Positions 25,250-35,990 of a stretch of 64,000 nt of DNA are shown piece by piece. Position 1 is the first letter of the stretch; each line of letters starts with the position of its first letter. The DNA lies in NCBI GenBank assembly GCA_029891345.1, contig CM056993.1, positions 105,701,300-105,765,299 on the forward strand, written 5' to 3'. The notes under the pieces were generated by a model. It worked only from the letters and a program-made list of their open reading frames with translations, did not search any database and was not told the origin of the DNA. The stretch is from Dryococelus australis (lineage: Eukaryota > Arthropoda > Insecta > Phasmatodea > Phasmatidae). The translations under genes were made by a program, and so were the position numbers.

Positions 25250-26070
25250 AGTTGCTAAAGATTGATGGAAAGATTGCTACATATTGATGGAAAGATTGCT
25301 AAAGATTGATGGAAAGATTGCTAAAGATTGGTGGAAAGATTGCTGAGGAGGAGTATTTCTAAAATCGATGGTAAGTTTCCTAAAGATTGATGCAAAGATT
25401 GCGATTAAGAAAGAGGATTGCTAAAGATTGATGGAAAGGTTGCGATTGAGGAGGATTGCTAAAGATTGATGGAAAGATAGCCAAAGGTTGATGGAAAGAT
25501 TGCTGAGGAGGATTGATCGATGGTAATTTTCCTAAAGTTTGAAGGAAATATTGCGATAAAGGAGAAGGGTTGCTAAAGATTGGTGGTAAGATTGCGATTG
25601 AGGAGGAGGATTGGTAAAGATTGAGAAGGATTGCGATTGAGGAGGATTGCTAAAGATTGAAAAATAGGATTGCAAATGAGGAGGAGAATTGTTAAAGATT
25701 TAGGAGGGTTGCAATTGAGGAGGAGGATTTCGATCGAGGAGTACTGTGATTGAGGAGGAGTATTACTAAAGATTGAGGAGGAGGATTGCGATTGAGGAGG
25801 AGGATTGCGATTGAGGAGGAGGATTGCTAAAGATTGAGAAGGATTGTGATTGAGGAGAAGGATTGATAAAGATTGAGGAGGAGGACTGCGATTGTGAAGG
25901 AAGATTGCGATTGAGGAGGAGAATTGCGAAAGATTGATGGAGAGATTGGAAGATTGATGGAAAGATTGAAATATTGATGGAAAGGTTTAAAGATTGTGAA
26001 ATATTGAAAGGTTGTGATGCGGATTGCGGTGCTGATTGTGAGATTGATCGAAATATTGGTATCTGAGAAG
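25250..26070 (+). repeat. Minisatellite, unit about 22 bp (gattgatggaaagattgcta)
   Basis: Dozens of degenerate units mix gattgatggaaagattgcta with gattgaggaggaggattg variants. The same unit, inverted, fills the matching slot of the 41-kb member (41640-41820). No coding frame is maintained through it. Confidence 0.85.
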
Positions 26071-26129
26071 AGCACGAATGATTATCGCCCTAGCTGCCCT
26101 CGCACATTCCAAGTCTCCAGGGGCCTGGC

Positions 26130-26720
26130 AGTATTGGCATTTAAATAAACCCCAATTAAGCCTATAAAAGTGTTGGTATGTGCTTACCCATACCTTTAGT
26201 ATGCTGGGCTTGGTTTATTCATATGTACATACACTAAACCAAAAATCTGAGTAACATATTTATACCTAAAAAAAAAAGCAGTCGAGGCAGTGAATAACGA
26301 AACTTCAAGATGGGGACTGGAAATGTAGTTGAGAGACTTTTGCATATTTCCATAATACCCTATGTATAATTTTGACACAATATAAAAAAAGTTTTAAAAT
26401 AGAAAATTAATTCTAAAATTGAATAATAAATATAACTTTATGATTTGAAATACCCTATGCCTATAAAAGTAATGTGGTTACCAGAAACAAACATATGTGC
26501 TTGAAGAAAATTAGTGTTATTGTAACTGCCGAGCACCTTCGGGTACGTTCAGCAAATCTGAGTCGATGGCTTCCGAGCACCCGCCTGAGTCGAGCCGAAG
26601 ATTGCCGAGCTCGTCCGAGACGAACCGAAGTCCTAAGTCCGCCAAAGAAACGGTGCTCAATAGTTGGCTCTCATCCAACCACCCAGCCGCTGCGGTTGCC
26701 ATTTAAAATACATTGCACAT
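26130..26720. other. No gene recognised
   Basis: AT-rich sequence. Around 26525-26700 it is more GC-rich, with repeated ccgagcac/gagccgaag motifs and two overlapping frames on opposite strands. Neither matches a family I recognise. Confidence 0.3.
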
Positions 26721-27035
26721 GAGTTCCCTTTTATACACTACTAACATATCTGCCGTTAATTTAAGTATGTCCCACGCACTCTCGTGTGGGACTCCCTTAG
26801 TAAAATATTGTTTGTAAAAATAGTGTTTGCAGGTATACGTGTATTTTAGGAAATGAATGTTCTGGGTATGCAAGGTTTTCTTTAGGAAAAGTAAAATACA
26901 ATTATCAACAGTCGCCACTTCTTTACTTTTATCGTATTAAACATGTTCAAAGAGAAAAAAACTCAAATCGTTAAAACTGGCATTTTAAGGCTTCCATGTG
27001 CAGTTTCTTTAAGTAAAAAGTAAAAAGTACAAAGT
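26720..27035. repeat. Dispersed repeat D, copy 1
   Basis: Collinear with 34760-35000: both contain tttacttttatcgtattaa, then gagaaaaaaa, then gcatttttaa/gcattttaag and gtgcagtttctt/atgcaatttcct. Function and class unknown; no inverted ends were found. Confidence 0.55.
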
Positions 27036-27039
27036 GGAA

Positions 27040-27270
27040 TAGTCTGTTCACGGTAACGTGAGCAGTTTTGACGCCCTAGTTACTTTTTCCTTTCAGTCAT
27101 TTTTTATTCTTTAACAACCATTTAAAATAAAAATTGCAACGGAAGTGATAAACACAGTGTGCATATTCCACTGTCCTCGGAAGTTAACGCCTAAGGCTAA
27201 AATTAATTATTTTTATTTTTTATTATTCCAAATGAGAGGGCTATCCAAAAAGCTCACTTTACCGTGAATA

Positions 27271-27272
<2 letters not shown>
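27040..27272. mobile_element. MITE family A, copy 1 (short)
   Basis: Left end tagtctgttcacggtaacgt and right end aaaagctcactttaccgtga pair as terminal inverted repeats of the family seen best at 33001-33420. This copy is about 230 bp, roughly half the usual length. It ends at a TA microsatellite. Confidence 0.6.
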
Positions 27273-27322
<50 letters not shown>

Positions 27323-27341
27323 CCTATATATATATATATAG
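27272..27341. repeat. (TA)n microsatellite
   Basis: About 70 bp of alternating T and A, interrupted once by agcc at 27321-27324. Confidence 0.95.
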
Positions 27342-27503
27342 ATTAATTCATTTGCCTGAATAGTGTGTAACAAAACCCTAATGTTACCATCTAATTTGAG
27401 AGAAATTAAGCTACACGGGAATACATATACCATGCACATATCGCCCTTAGCGTCTGTGTTGTTTCACGGGGGGGGGGGGGGCGAGCGCTGCAATCCCTCC
27501 TTA

Positions 27504-29391
27504 GGCCGGATGATTACGATGACTTCCCGTTTCACGTAACATGTTACAAGTAACACGTTTACGTAAGCCGTCTACGCCTTGACCGGGGTTTTCAAATGTA
27601 ACCTATTACGTTCGTTCCACATGTACCTTCACGTAAAATAAAGCTTGTGAGTATCAAGCTTTTGCTTGATACGTAACTCTTCACCACGTAATCTCGTTGG
27701 CCAGTCATAGTATGCATGATGTGTTATCTCTGCTTTTCATGGGTTGTTCTCATAGGGAGACTTACAAAGTATTTGCTTTGCCACAGTTTATTAATTAAGT
27801 TTCTCATGGGTATAAAAATGCTTGCATTAAATGCAGAATGTTTACCATTTCAGTTTGCTATGTTTAGTATTTCACGAAACACAATTTAATTTTCGAGAGC
27901 AGATCAAAGTTAATTACTTACAATTTATTCCTGCATACACACGAAAAACATGTCTACAGCTCTCATGGATATTTTTTTCTGGAGCTTTTAGCGAACTCCT
28001 AGATGTATTAATAAAGTTTGTTGAAATTACGTACTCCATATTTTAGCAATCTGATCTTGTCACATCAATGTTAAACACAAATACACCTGTATAAATTTAA
28101 TTTTCGGAGTTTTCAATCTGAAAAGTAACAACACATTTACCCAAAATATTTATTCAGTACACCAAATTTCCCTACTTACGTGAAGCGTTTATTTATTTAT
28201 TTTATTTATTTATTAGCGCCTTTTTTTCAGCACATGTAGGATAGGATCTGTCAATACATATACAGGTATACAGGAATATGCAAATAAAAGTGTATGAAAG
28301 TGCAAGTTCCATTTCAAAACTTGGTTACAGTATTTTAGACGGAGATAATACATAATACGAAATACAACAAAATAACATCCATTATCCAGTGCACACGTAA
28401 AGCAACTTCCTCGCTACAATAAATATTACATACATACAAGAACTCTTTAGTTGCATGTAAGATATATAAAATACACTATGTAACACTGATAATATACATG
28501 TACTACATTATTTTCATCTTACATTAATAACTAAGAGCAGAAATAATCATTCACGGAATATGGGGTAGATTTTATCAAAAAGTTTTTTCTACTGATTTTT
28601 AAAGATGCTTAGGATCTTCTTTGTTAACATATCTGATAGTTCCTTCGATAGCTGGTTCATAAGTTTTAACCCCATAAATTATGGATTCATTTTATATTTA
28701 CTGGTTGAATGTTGAGGAATACGAATTTTATTAAAGCTTCTGGTGAAGTAACTGTGTGTATCATAGTTATTTTATACTTAATATTTCGAATGGCGGAAAG
28801 AATAGTACAATAGACGTATATACCAGGTACAGTTAGCATGTTTAATACAGGAGAAATTGGTCTACATGAATTTCCTTTTTTCAACCCTACTAATATATTT
28901 ATAATTCTCTTTTGTATTTTAAAATTTTTTTGCTAGTTTCAAGAGTTACCCCAAAAAATAATCCCGTACTTTATGATACAGTAAATATCAACATAATACA
29001 TATCGATAACTGTTTCATGGAAAGAAACTGTCTTTATGGTTTTATAGCAAAACACAATGAGTTTTGGTCCAACGTTAAGACTAGTAGTTTTTATATGTGA
29101 CTAGAATTTATGGGTTTTATTGTGGCTTTAATTGAAATAAACAATAGAAAATTTATCTGCTTCTGAAATTAGTTTATTACAAGTAAACAAGAATAAATAT
29201 ATGAAAGTACATACTTGCATTGTGTTAAGTTTTAACTGTTGTTGGTTATTCTCTGATATTATAATATAAGTGCCATCAGCAAGCATAGGCTAATCATGTA
29301 TACAGCACCGGAAAAGACCAAGTTTTAAGTAAAACTGGAAGTGTCGCTTGATACGTGTTACGTGTAACGTGAAGTCATCGTAATCCGGGCC
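27504..29391. mobile_element. DNA transposon with about 45-bp terminal inverted repeats
   Basis: Left end ggccggatgattacgatgac and reverse complement of the right end ggcccggattacgatgactt pair, followed by matching cacgtaacacg-type sequence on both sides. No transposase is visible. A LINE fragment (28195-28930) is nested in it. The superfamily is uncertain; GGCC-starting ends with short duplications are seen in PIF/Harbinger-like elements. Confidence 0.6.
28195..28930 (-). mobile_element. LINE 3'-end fragment
   Basis: On the minus strand the element ends in a (taaa)-type tail (tttatttatttattta at 28190-28214 on plus). Upstream of the tail, a reverse-transcriptase C-terminal segment is readable (GNSCRPISPVLNMLTVPGIY, 28687-28884), matching the xSCRPLFxxLxILTxPxLY pattern of Jockey/CR1-type LINE polymerases. 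Severely 5'-truncated, as is usual for LINE insertions; the segment has lost coding continuity near its end. Confidence 0.7.
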
Positions 29392-29790
29392 ATAGGCTCA
29401 TTCTACAATGTCACGGATGTGGATACGGATTATGGAACACTTAACACATTCCGTGTTCTATCTATAGCGGAACGTATGCGTACGCGGACAACGTGTGGAT
29501 ACACGTAAGAAAGCTGATCAGCTCACAGCTCTTCTGTGTCCGTGAATCCGTGTAACCAATAGGAACCGAGTATTTGGTTTGGTTGATATAGTATATTCAC
29601 GCTTTCTTAGGCCTTTTGGAATCGAACCTTTCAAAAATCACCCTAGGCGTAACATGTCAACCTATTGTGTTCAATCACTTGTATTCCACGATTATATAAC
29701 CCTGTGATTAACGTTACAGTACTGTGTTCTTGAATAGATTAATAATCTGCTAGTAGTCTTCTATACCTTGTAATATTCATTTCGTATTTA
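29392..29790. other. No gene recognised; palindrome-rich
   Basis: Contains several short inverted motifs of the type ggatacacg, cggatgtggatacgg and cgtgaatccgtg, suggestive of another decayed transposon end. No pairing end was located. Confidence 0.3.
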
Positions 29791-29795
29791 TACGA

Positions 29796-29835
29796 ATGAA
29801 CAACAGTGAGAGCAGCGACGTGTTGGCAACGGCCG
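29796..29835 (+). other. Candidate short coding exon with splice donor
   Basis: An ATG at 29796 opens a 40-bp frame (MNNSESSDVLATA) that runs into a strong donor, g|gtaagaaa at 29836. Two acceptors continue the frame: at 29933 (a 12-codon exon ending in a stop) and at 30338 (DAIARRLQIQQVGRRGVERR, stop at 30400-30402). The upstream sequence has tatataac near 29695. It could be a small host gene, a transposon leader exon, or chance. Confidence 0.25.
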
Positions 29836-30073
29836 GTAAGAAATAGTTCGCAGTTACAATATAGTTTAACCTCGTTTTTATGTATGCTATTTGTAAATTG
29901 AACATTACCAATTTATATATTTGTATTGTTAGGTAGCACTGACGGAAACACATCTCATTGCTGCAGTTAAAAATATCAGCGGAAATTAACGTGCTTTGGC
30001 TCGCTATAATGACACGGTGTTTTTTTTTTTTTTCGTCCAGAATAAAAGTTCAATAAGCGAAGCGGATCGTGTC

Positions 30074-30121
30074 GCTCTCTCTTATTCTCTCTCTTTATCT
30101 CTTCTCTCTCTCTCTCATTCT

Positions 30122-30172
<51 letters not shown>
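30074..30172. repeat. (CT)n microsatellite
   Basis: About 100 bp of CT repeats. Long Ser/Leu and Arg/Glu frames on the two strands are artefacts of the repeat. It ends in tttcgggaa, as does the CT tract at 39354-39440. Confidence 0.95.
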
Positions 30173-30174
<2 letters not shown>

Positions 30175-30175
<1 letters not shown>

Positions 30176-31660
30176 GGGAAATTCGTACCACCTGTCTAGC
30201 AGGAAGGTATAAATCTTGTTATTTATAATTTCAGCACATTTCATACTAATTACAAAGACACAATAATTATGCTTGAAATTGTAATTTACAACTGAAACGG
30301 AATTGTATTGTTTATATGCCTATTATATGTTATTTAGATGCGATAGCACGACGCTTACAAATCCAGCAGGTTGGCAGACGTGGTGTGGAAAGGAGAATGT
30401 AGAATTTGATTAGCTTTCCCGTAGCCTCGAGCTTGTCCCAACATGGCGGGCGATTATTACCAGTTTTTATTGTGCCTTACGACTGGCAGTGGTGTGGCGA
30501 CATGTTAATGACACGGCGTATTTCTGAAATAAGTATGAAGTTTGTATTCGTGTTTTTGAAACATCCTAGTCAAGTTACAATGCGGTGTCTGCGTTGTAAT
30601 CGTCACACCGGCTAGGTGTGTGTGAATTTCAAATATGTCCAAAGTTTATACGTTTTAACCATGAACTGTTGTTATGACAAAATCAATTTTTATTCCAAAC
30701 ACATATTAATAACAACAGGTTAAATACTATTGTTGCTTCCACCACAGTTGTAACAAACACCGTCGTGGCAAAATATTAATGTGTATTATGTGTAACGTGC
30801 TATATCGTGAGTAACAAATAGTTATAAGGCTGATCTAAATATTGCTATAGGCCTAAATTGTGAACATCGTAGGAATTGGTTTCTGCAGTATGACATCATT
30901 CTTTGAACAGCTGTAAACAGCAACCAACGCATTTGATAGTTATAAAAGTAGAAGTCACCATGCAGTGTTTATGTATATGTGTAGCGGAAGGATACGTAAT
31001 TAGTAATCAAAAGTAGAAATTTAGCAGGGCTTCAGAAAAGGCCGAAGTTATCGTGAATCAACTATATTCGTTTTTGTGGCCATTATGATATACAAGGCAA
31101 TAATTGCATGGATTTGCCGTGACTATAATCATTTTTCTTTTTATAAATATATTCGCAAGGTTTACCAGTCGTATTTACGCAGTTGAAAACATTACTAACA
31201 ATATTTTTATAATGTTTTTTTTTTTTTTTACATTATAAAACTTACATCGGCAATTTGCCACAGCTGAGTATTATTTTATCTCGTAAGTTGCGGGATTTAA
31301 CGTTTCTTTGTATTGTAAAATAGTTTTATAATTCGTCACGGTTCGTCCGCTCGTTCTGTTTACAGTACGCGTCGTTTTCTTAAGCCCCTGTCACACTTTA
31401 AAATTTTTCCATTGAACTGCTTCCAAAAAGTTTGGTCAAATAAAGTTGTACAATTATGACGTAATCGAAACGTCATAAACGCCGCTATATTTGTCTGAGA
31501 AAGTTGGATGGCTTCTGTTTCCATCAAACATTTGAAGATTGGACCGGATATAAAATTTCTCTGATGCTTGAATCGTGTACCAATCAGAATCTTGCACGAC
31601 AAAAGTAGATGTAAAAAAACTTAAATATAACGAACAATTGTTGGAAATGAAGTAGGTTAT
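30175..31660. other. No gene recognised
   Basis: AT-rich sequence. The minus-strand frame 31360-31602 (phases around SCKILIGTRFKHQRNF) lies next to tgtcacactttaaaattttt (31388), a sequence that resembles ends of Harbinger-type MITEs, but no partner end was found. Confidence 0.3.
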
Positions 31661-31675
31661 ATATATCATATATAT

Positions 31676-32010
31676 ATATATCGCAGTTTCTTCACACTTT
31701 TCTAACCAAACCTTTGATAAAACACCCCATGTATCACGTGTTTGGTTGTTTCCTACATATTTTATGTATCACAAGCTTTCTATACACGTGTTAACATAAA
31801 AAATATCTTAATTTTGGTTAAATTTATATTTTATCTATTAATTATAATAGTTCATTTTTAAATAATATGAACAAAGACAGGGATAAATTAGGTGTGTTGG
31901 TAATACCTAGTAAAAAATGGTTCTTATGCAAAATAGTATTACACCGAGTGAGTACGAATGCAGTGCATTGGCCCTTTAGTGCAAATTTCTAGGCTTTATT
32001 ATAGCTAATT
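31676..32010 (+). mobile_element. MITE family B, copy 1
   Basis: Shares ccaaacctttgataaaacac, ccatgtatcacgtgtttggt and cacaagc with the copies at 39518, 48301, 35622 and (inverted) 33480. It holds the intact sequence ggtaatacctag, which is the unoccupied version of the site hit by the foldback element in the 48-kb copy. Confidence 0.65.
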
Positions 32011-32243
32011 ATACTCGAATTAGGAACGAAACTAGTTTCTTATGGGAGGGTTTGGTATATGGAAAATATCCGCGCGCTCTATGCGCAGTGTTCCAAAAGG
32101 TCACTTATAATAAACATTTTAAGAATAATAAGAAAAAGATTTACTTACTTATGATGTTATTTTAGACTGGTTTTATTTATGATTAATGCAATTATTTTGT
32201 TTTTGTTTTTTTTTACGTAGAAAATATTGAAGAAACCCGGTAA

Positions 32244-32652
32244 CGGCTGTCATGGTAAAATGAGTACTTTTAAAAGCCCTGCTTAAGATCTACTTATATA
32301 CACGTTGTGTATTCTTCCACCTTATGTAAAATTAACATCGCCATAGGCCTCATCACTTTATTCATGCATCGGTCAAGTGAAACTGTGAGATCATTAAGAA
32401 AGTCGATACTTATCAAGCATTAAAAAAACAGATAGCAAAAGAAATAATTTTAAGTTATCCCTAATGGTTACCTAACTTTTTTTTTTTACGTTAAGATCCA
32501 TATCTTCTTTACTACTACACTACTGTCCATCCTTCTTTACCAAATTTTCTGGACGTATGTTACTAAGTGAGGCCATTAAAATATATGTATGAAGGGGCAG
32601 CGACTTTTATCTATGGTTCATTTCTAAAGTGCTCGCTTTATCGTGAACAGCA
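32244..32652 (-). mobile_element. MITE family A, copy 2
   Basis: Ends cggctgtcatggtaaaatga and the reverse complement of ctcgctttatcgtgaacagc pair. Internally it shares cctgcttaagatctacttat and catcactttattcatgcatc with other copies. Inverted relative to copy 3. Confidence 0.75.
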
Positions 32653-32654
32653 TT

Positions 32655-32735
32655 TACACATGCAACCTAGTAGCGAACAAATTTAGCTATCAAACTAAAA
32701 GCATTGAGCTTCCCAACTTGAGTAGAATAAACATT
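32655..32735. repeat. Short dispersed repeat shared with 61261-61355
   Basis: The string aaagcattgagcttcccaac and its flanks (acacatgcaac before, gtagaataa after) occur in both places. Confidence 0.7.
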
Positions 32736-32755
32736 TCAGCTTTCTTTGTATCACG

Positions 32756-32893
32756 CGGAGGAATATCAGGGAAGTAGAACTTAAGCAGAAAAGTTGGAAG
32801 TAACCGTGAATGGAGTAACGCCCATTCAGGATCATTTCCAGCTTTTCTGAAGACCTGCTTAAGTTCTACTTTCAGGATATTCCTCCGCCTTGT
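32756..32893. repeat. Long hairpin (foldback MITE)
   Basis: The left arm ggaggaatatcagggaagta...gaacttaagcag pairs with the right arm ctgcttaagttctac...ggatattcctcc, about 60 bp per arm around a centre near 32826. Pieces of the arm also occur near 39870. Non-coding. Confidence 0.75.
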
Positions 32894-33000
32894 GCAAACA
32901 AGACCTAACCAAGTCTAGTAAATTGCGTGAAAGGGACAACGCGCCGGATTCGTGTGCACTCAGTGTGATAATATTTTGCATGAAAACTATTTCTTACTAA

Positions 33001-33420
33001 AGGCTGTTCACGATAAAGTGAGCATTTTTGAGATCAACCGTAGAAAAAAGTCACTGCTCCTACCTGCATGTATTTAAACAGGTGCACTGAGTGACACGCG
33101 CCCAGTAAAGTTGGTAACGGGGGGAGGGAAAATAGTTCCATATCTTAACGTCGAATTAAAGGTGTTAGCTAACGATTTGTCATAACTTTAATTATTTATT
33201 TCGCTTTATGTGTTTTTAATACATATAAGTGTAAAAATTGGCAGATTTGTAAAATATTTACTTTTTCTAATAATGTAACAGTTTCACTTGACTGGTGCAT
33301 GAATACAGTGATGAGGCCCACGGCAGTGTTAATGTTACTTAACACGGAAGAATACACAAGTCCATACAAGTAGATGCTAAGCAGGGATTTCAAAAGTGCT
33401 CATTTTACTTAGAACAGCCT
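33001..33420 (+). mobile_element. MITE family A, copy 3 (type copy)
   Basis: The ends aggctgttcacgataaagtg and aggctgttctaagtaaaatg (reverse complement of the right end) pair as terminal inverted repeats; the body is 420 bp and AT-rich. Six other copies lie in the window. No transposase gene of this family is present. Target duplication unclear, perhaps TA. Confidence 0.85.
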
Positions 33421-33479
33421 GTAATCATTATTAGTACCAACACAGCTTTTTCCTTACTAGTTTTATCCATATTAATTAT

Positions 33480-33630
33480 AAATAAAATATTATAATGTAA
33501 AAATTGCAATTTAACCGAAAATAGGATAGTTGTATAAAACGCTTGTGATACATATCATTTTTTAGGAAACAACAGAACACGTCATACATTCTCAAAGGAT
33601 ATATTGAAAAGGTTTGAGGAACCGTGAATG
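33480..33630 (-). mobile_element. MITE family B, copy (inverted)
   Basis: On the minus strand it reads ccattcacggttcctcaaac, then gtatgacgtgttctgttgtt and cacaagcgttttatac, collinear with the 48-kb copy. Confidence 0.55.
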
Positions 33631-33639
33631 GATTATATA

Positions 33640-33930
33640 CTAGGGATTTCCGTTAAGGAGGGCAGGGTTACGTGGCACCCCCTCTCCCCCCCGCGCGGGG
33701 CGGGTACGACCAATGGGAGCGCGGAAGGGCGGCGGGCGCCGCCTCGCGAAGACGCGGAGGAGTCGGCGAGAGATGCTCGCGACGCGGAGCCGCAGCTGGG
33801 GTGAGCGCCACGCGATCCACCTCCCCACTCAGTCGGTCACTCGGCGCGACCTCCGCCGCCTCCAGAGGGCAGCGCCTTCGACCGGGCGACCTCCGACAAC
33901 AGGTGAGCAGAGCCGACGTCACAGATACAG
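33640..33930 (+). promoter_or_regulatory. CpG island, candidate host promoter and first exon
   Basis: A 290-bp block that is strikingly GC- and CpG-rich against an AT-rich, CpG-poor background. It has a CCAAT box (gaccaatggg, about 33708) and a strong splice donor, acaacag|gtgagcag, with GT at 33903. Frames on both strands span it (33668-34064), as expected from composition. It may be a first, largely untranslated exon; no downstream exon was found. Confidence 0.4.
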
Positions 33931-34106
33931 TAGTCAGGGGCGGTGATGTTTCGCGAGAAGATACACTTCAAAGCACCTTGGAGTTGTCGATCTTACTCGA
34001 TCAGCTCAAACATGTTATGGTTAGGGCCACGAGTATCTCGCGAATTCATTCGGAGGCGAGGTAGACTCCAAAACACTTGTTCTTCTCTCCCATTGCTGTG
34101 ATCGGT

Positions 34107-34240
34107 AGGGACAGGTGTTTTTCACGAAAATAACCATGGTGATGCTAGAATTAAATAGCCTAAGTCCACAACCACAATTTCTTTTGGTTAACTGAACGTC
34201 CATGATTCGCGGACAGACACTTGACACCCGTCTCTAGTGA
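34107..34240. mobile_element. MITE family C fragment
   Basis: Begins tagggacaggtgtttttcac, like the complete copy just downstream. Its tail (gaacgtccatgattcgcgga, 34194 on) is an inverted match to 34390-34430 within that copy. Confidence 0.55.
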
Positions 34241-34292
34241 TCGGACGACAATTATTTAGACACGCCCCGCTTGACTGTAAGCCAGTAATAAA

Positions 34293-34578
34293 TAGGGACA
34301 GGTGTTTTTCGCGAAAATATTTTAAGACCAGTTATATTCACTTCCATTCATATGCACTTTCGTGGTTGGATGATTTTAAATGTCCCGTGCCTCAAGTGTC
34401 TGTCCGCTAATCATGGACGTTCAGTATCGGAGTACTTTATTACGACTGGCCCAGTCAAATAAGAACACATCTTCTCGCGTAGACACGCGGCCGATAACCA
34501 AAGTTGTGGTGGTTGTGGACGTAGACTATTGTAATTTAGTATGATCATAAATATGTTCGCAAAATACACCTGTCCCTA
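34293..34578. mobile_element. MITE family C, complete copy
   Basis: The ends tagggacaggtgtttttcgc and the reverse complement of aaaatacacctgtcccta pair. The sequence gtaataa flanks both sides (34285 and 34579), a 7- to 8-bp target duplication compatible with hAT or P-type transposition. 286 bp, non-coding. Confidence 0.75.
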
Positions 34579-34759
34579 GTAATAAGCAGAAAGAAGTAGT
34601 GTGAGTGAGGTTTGCCAGTCCTGTACAGAGGCCTCACTTGATCGCAGCAACCAATAAGCAGACGATAGTATCTCGAGTGTATAGAGGACTGTCCAGCCTA
34701 GCTTGCTGCCAACTCGATCCGCGAAATACTCAGAGCTCTAGTTTTCGTTCGTGTTAAGA

Positions 34760-35000
34760 GGATTATGTTCTGAAACATTTTCTGTGAAATTGTGGTTTGC
34801 GCGAAAACGAGTGTCTCGGTAAACAAATGTTCTGAAAATAAGACTTTTTTCCGGAAAATGTAAAAAACAATATCATCTATGTCACCATATTTTTACTTTT
34901 ATCGTATTAAGTGTGATCATGGAGAAAAAAAATTGTGAATATCAAATATAGCATTTTTAAAGCTTGCATATGCAATTTCCTTGAGCGGTAAGAGGAAAGT
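34760..35000. repeat. Dispersed repeat D, copy 2
   Basis: Collinear with 26740-27035; see that entry. It leads directly into the 105-bp array. Confidence 0.55.
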
Positions 35001-35004
35001 ACGA

Positions 35005-35319
35005 CTATACGCAAGTAGTTCAACCAGTGGGGTTCCATCACGTGTAATAGTGTCCCACTGTTACAGATCTAATTTGCACAGTACAGTGTTTCGACAGATA
35101 CACTGCACACTATACGCAAGTAGTTCAACCAGTGGGGTTCCATCGCGTGTAATAGTGTCCCACTGTTACAGATCTAATTTGCACAGTACAGTGTTTCGAC
35201 AGATACACTGCACACTATACGCAAGTAGTTCAACCAGTGGGGTTCCATCGCGTGTAATAGTGTCCCACTGTTACAGATCTAATTTGCACAGTACAGTGTT
35301 TCGACAGATACACTGCACA
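35005..35319. repeat. Tandem array, 3 x 105 bp
   Basis: Units start ctatacgcaagtag at 35005, 35110 and 35215 and are nearly identical, so the array is young. Because 105 is divisible by three, an open frame of three identical 35-residue units results; it matches no protein known to me and lacks flanking coding sequence. Confidence 0.95.
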
Positions 35320-35621
35320 CCTTGCGCGTAGGAGCGATGAGTCGCTAGGGGTGCGTATGAAGTGTCGCCCGTATCGCTCCCTCGCTTCCTGACCTTGAAC
35401 GCGCAACTACATAGTCCTCTTTAACTGTTGGCGAACGAATCACGAAGGCTCAATGTCGGGATTACAAATTTCCTGAGTAGCTGGGTCAAACGCGGAAACG
35501 ACACCAACGCAGCCGATGGAGGTGTGACAACAGTCGAGGGGTATATATAGTATTGAAGTCTACTGAATCCTCATATTTATTCGCGAATATCACGGGCCCT
35601 AGCTGTAGTCTATTAGAGGTC

Positions 35622-35766
35622 TCTTCACACCCCATGAGTGACGTTCTTGGTTGTTTACGAAATGTGTCACATATCACAAGTGTATAATACTTGTGTGAAA
35701 CGTAAAAGCACATGATTTCTGGTTAAAGTGAAGTTTTACTTTTAATTATAGTATTTCATTCATTGA
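35622..35766 (+). mobile_element. MITE family B fragment
   Basis: Collinear with 48345-48495 (caccccatg, cttggttgttt, cacaag, tttctggttaaagtgaagtt). It ends where the inverted SINE begins. Confidence 0.6.
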
Positions 35767-35769
35767 GTT

Positions 35770-35990
35770 GAGAGATTGGGCAACTAGGTCTTGAGAGCCG
35801 GTGAGGGTGAAATATGGTGAGAACGGAGCAGCGTCGGAATGCTAGGGCGAGCGAAACGGGAGATCCCTGAGAAAACCCGCCGACCAGCGCGATTCCCACT
35901 TGCGAAAATCCGAAGTGACCCGGCCGGGGATTGAACCCGGTTTGCCTTGGTGGGTGGCTCAGCCATCGTGGCCCCGAGCACCTTTGAAAG
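35770..35990 (-). mobile_element. tRNA-derived SINE, family S1, copy 3
   Basis: On the minus strand: tRNA-like head, B-box-like sequence (complement of gggattgaacccgg, about 35927-35940), and the core found in copies 1 and 2 (complement of gagaaaacccgccgacc). It is inserted next to a MITE B fragment. Confidence 0.8.

Larger units (their letters stand above)
24780..26130 (+). mobile_element. Long-inverted-repeat (LIR) family, member 1 (partial)
   Basis: Matches the member at 40430-43260 in inverted orientation. Shared parts: the 3' end of a coding relic (24815-24990), an AT-rich 3' region with attaattctgtc and caaattttggagag, and a minisatellite built on gattgatggaaagattg. Class unknown; a Polinton-like origin is possible from the third member's content. 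It is a fossil without a recognisable complete gene. Confidence 0.6.

Noticed and set aside
30074-30199. Ser/Leu- and Arg/Glu-rich frames over CT repeats
   Set aside because: Pure microsatellite artefacts on both strands; the same holds for 39135-39604.
31360-31669. Two overlapping minus-strand frames
   Set aside because: Probably part of an inverted-repeat transposon end (tgtcacactttaaaa nearby); no protein family match from memory.
33668-34064. Overlapping long frames on both strands in the CpG island
   Set aside because: Expected from high GC content, which lacks stop codons; no domain or conservation visible.
34981-35331. Open frame with three identical 35-residue repeats
   Set aside because: The frame is open only because the 105-bp DNA unit is divisible by three; no coding context and no known family.
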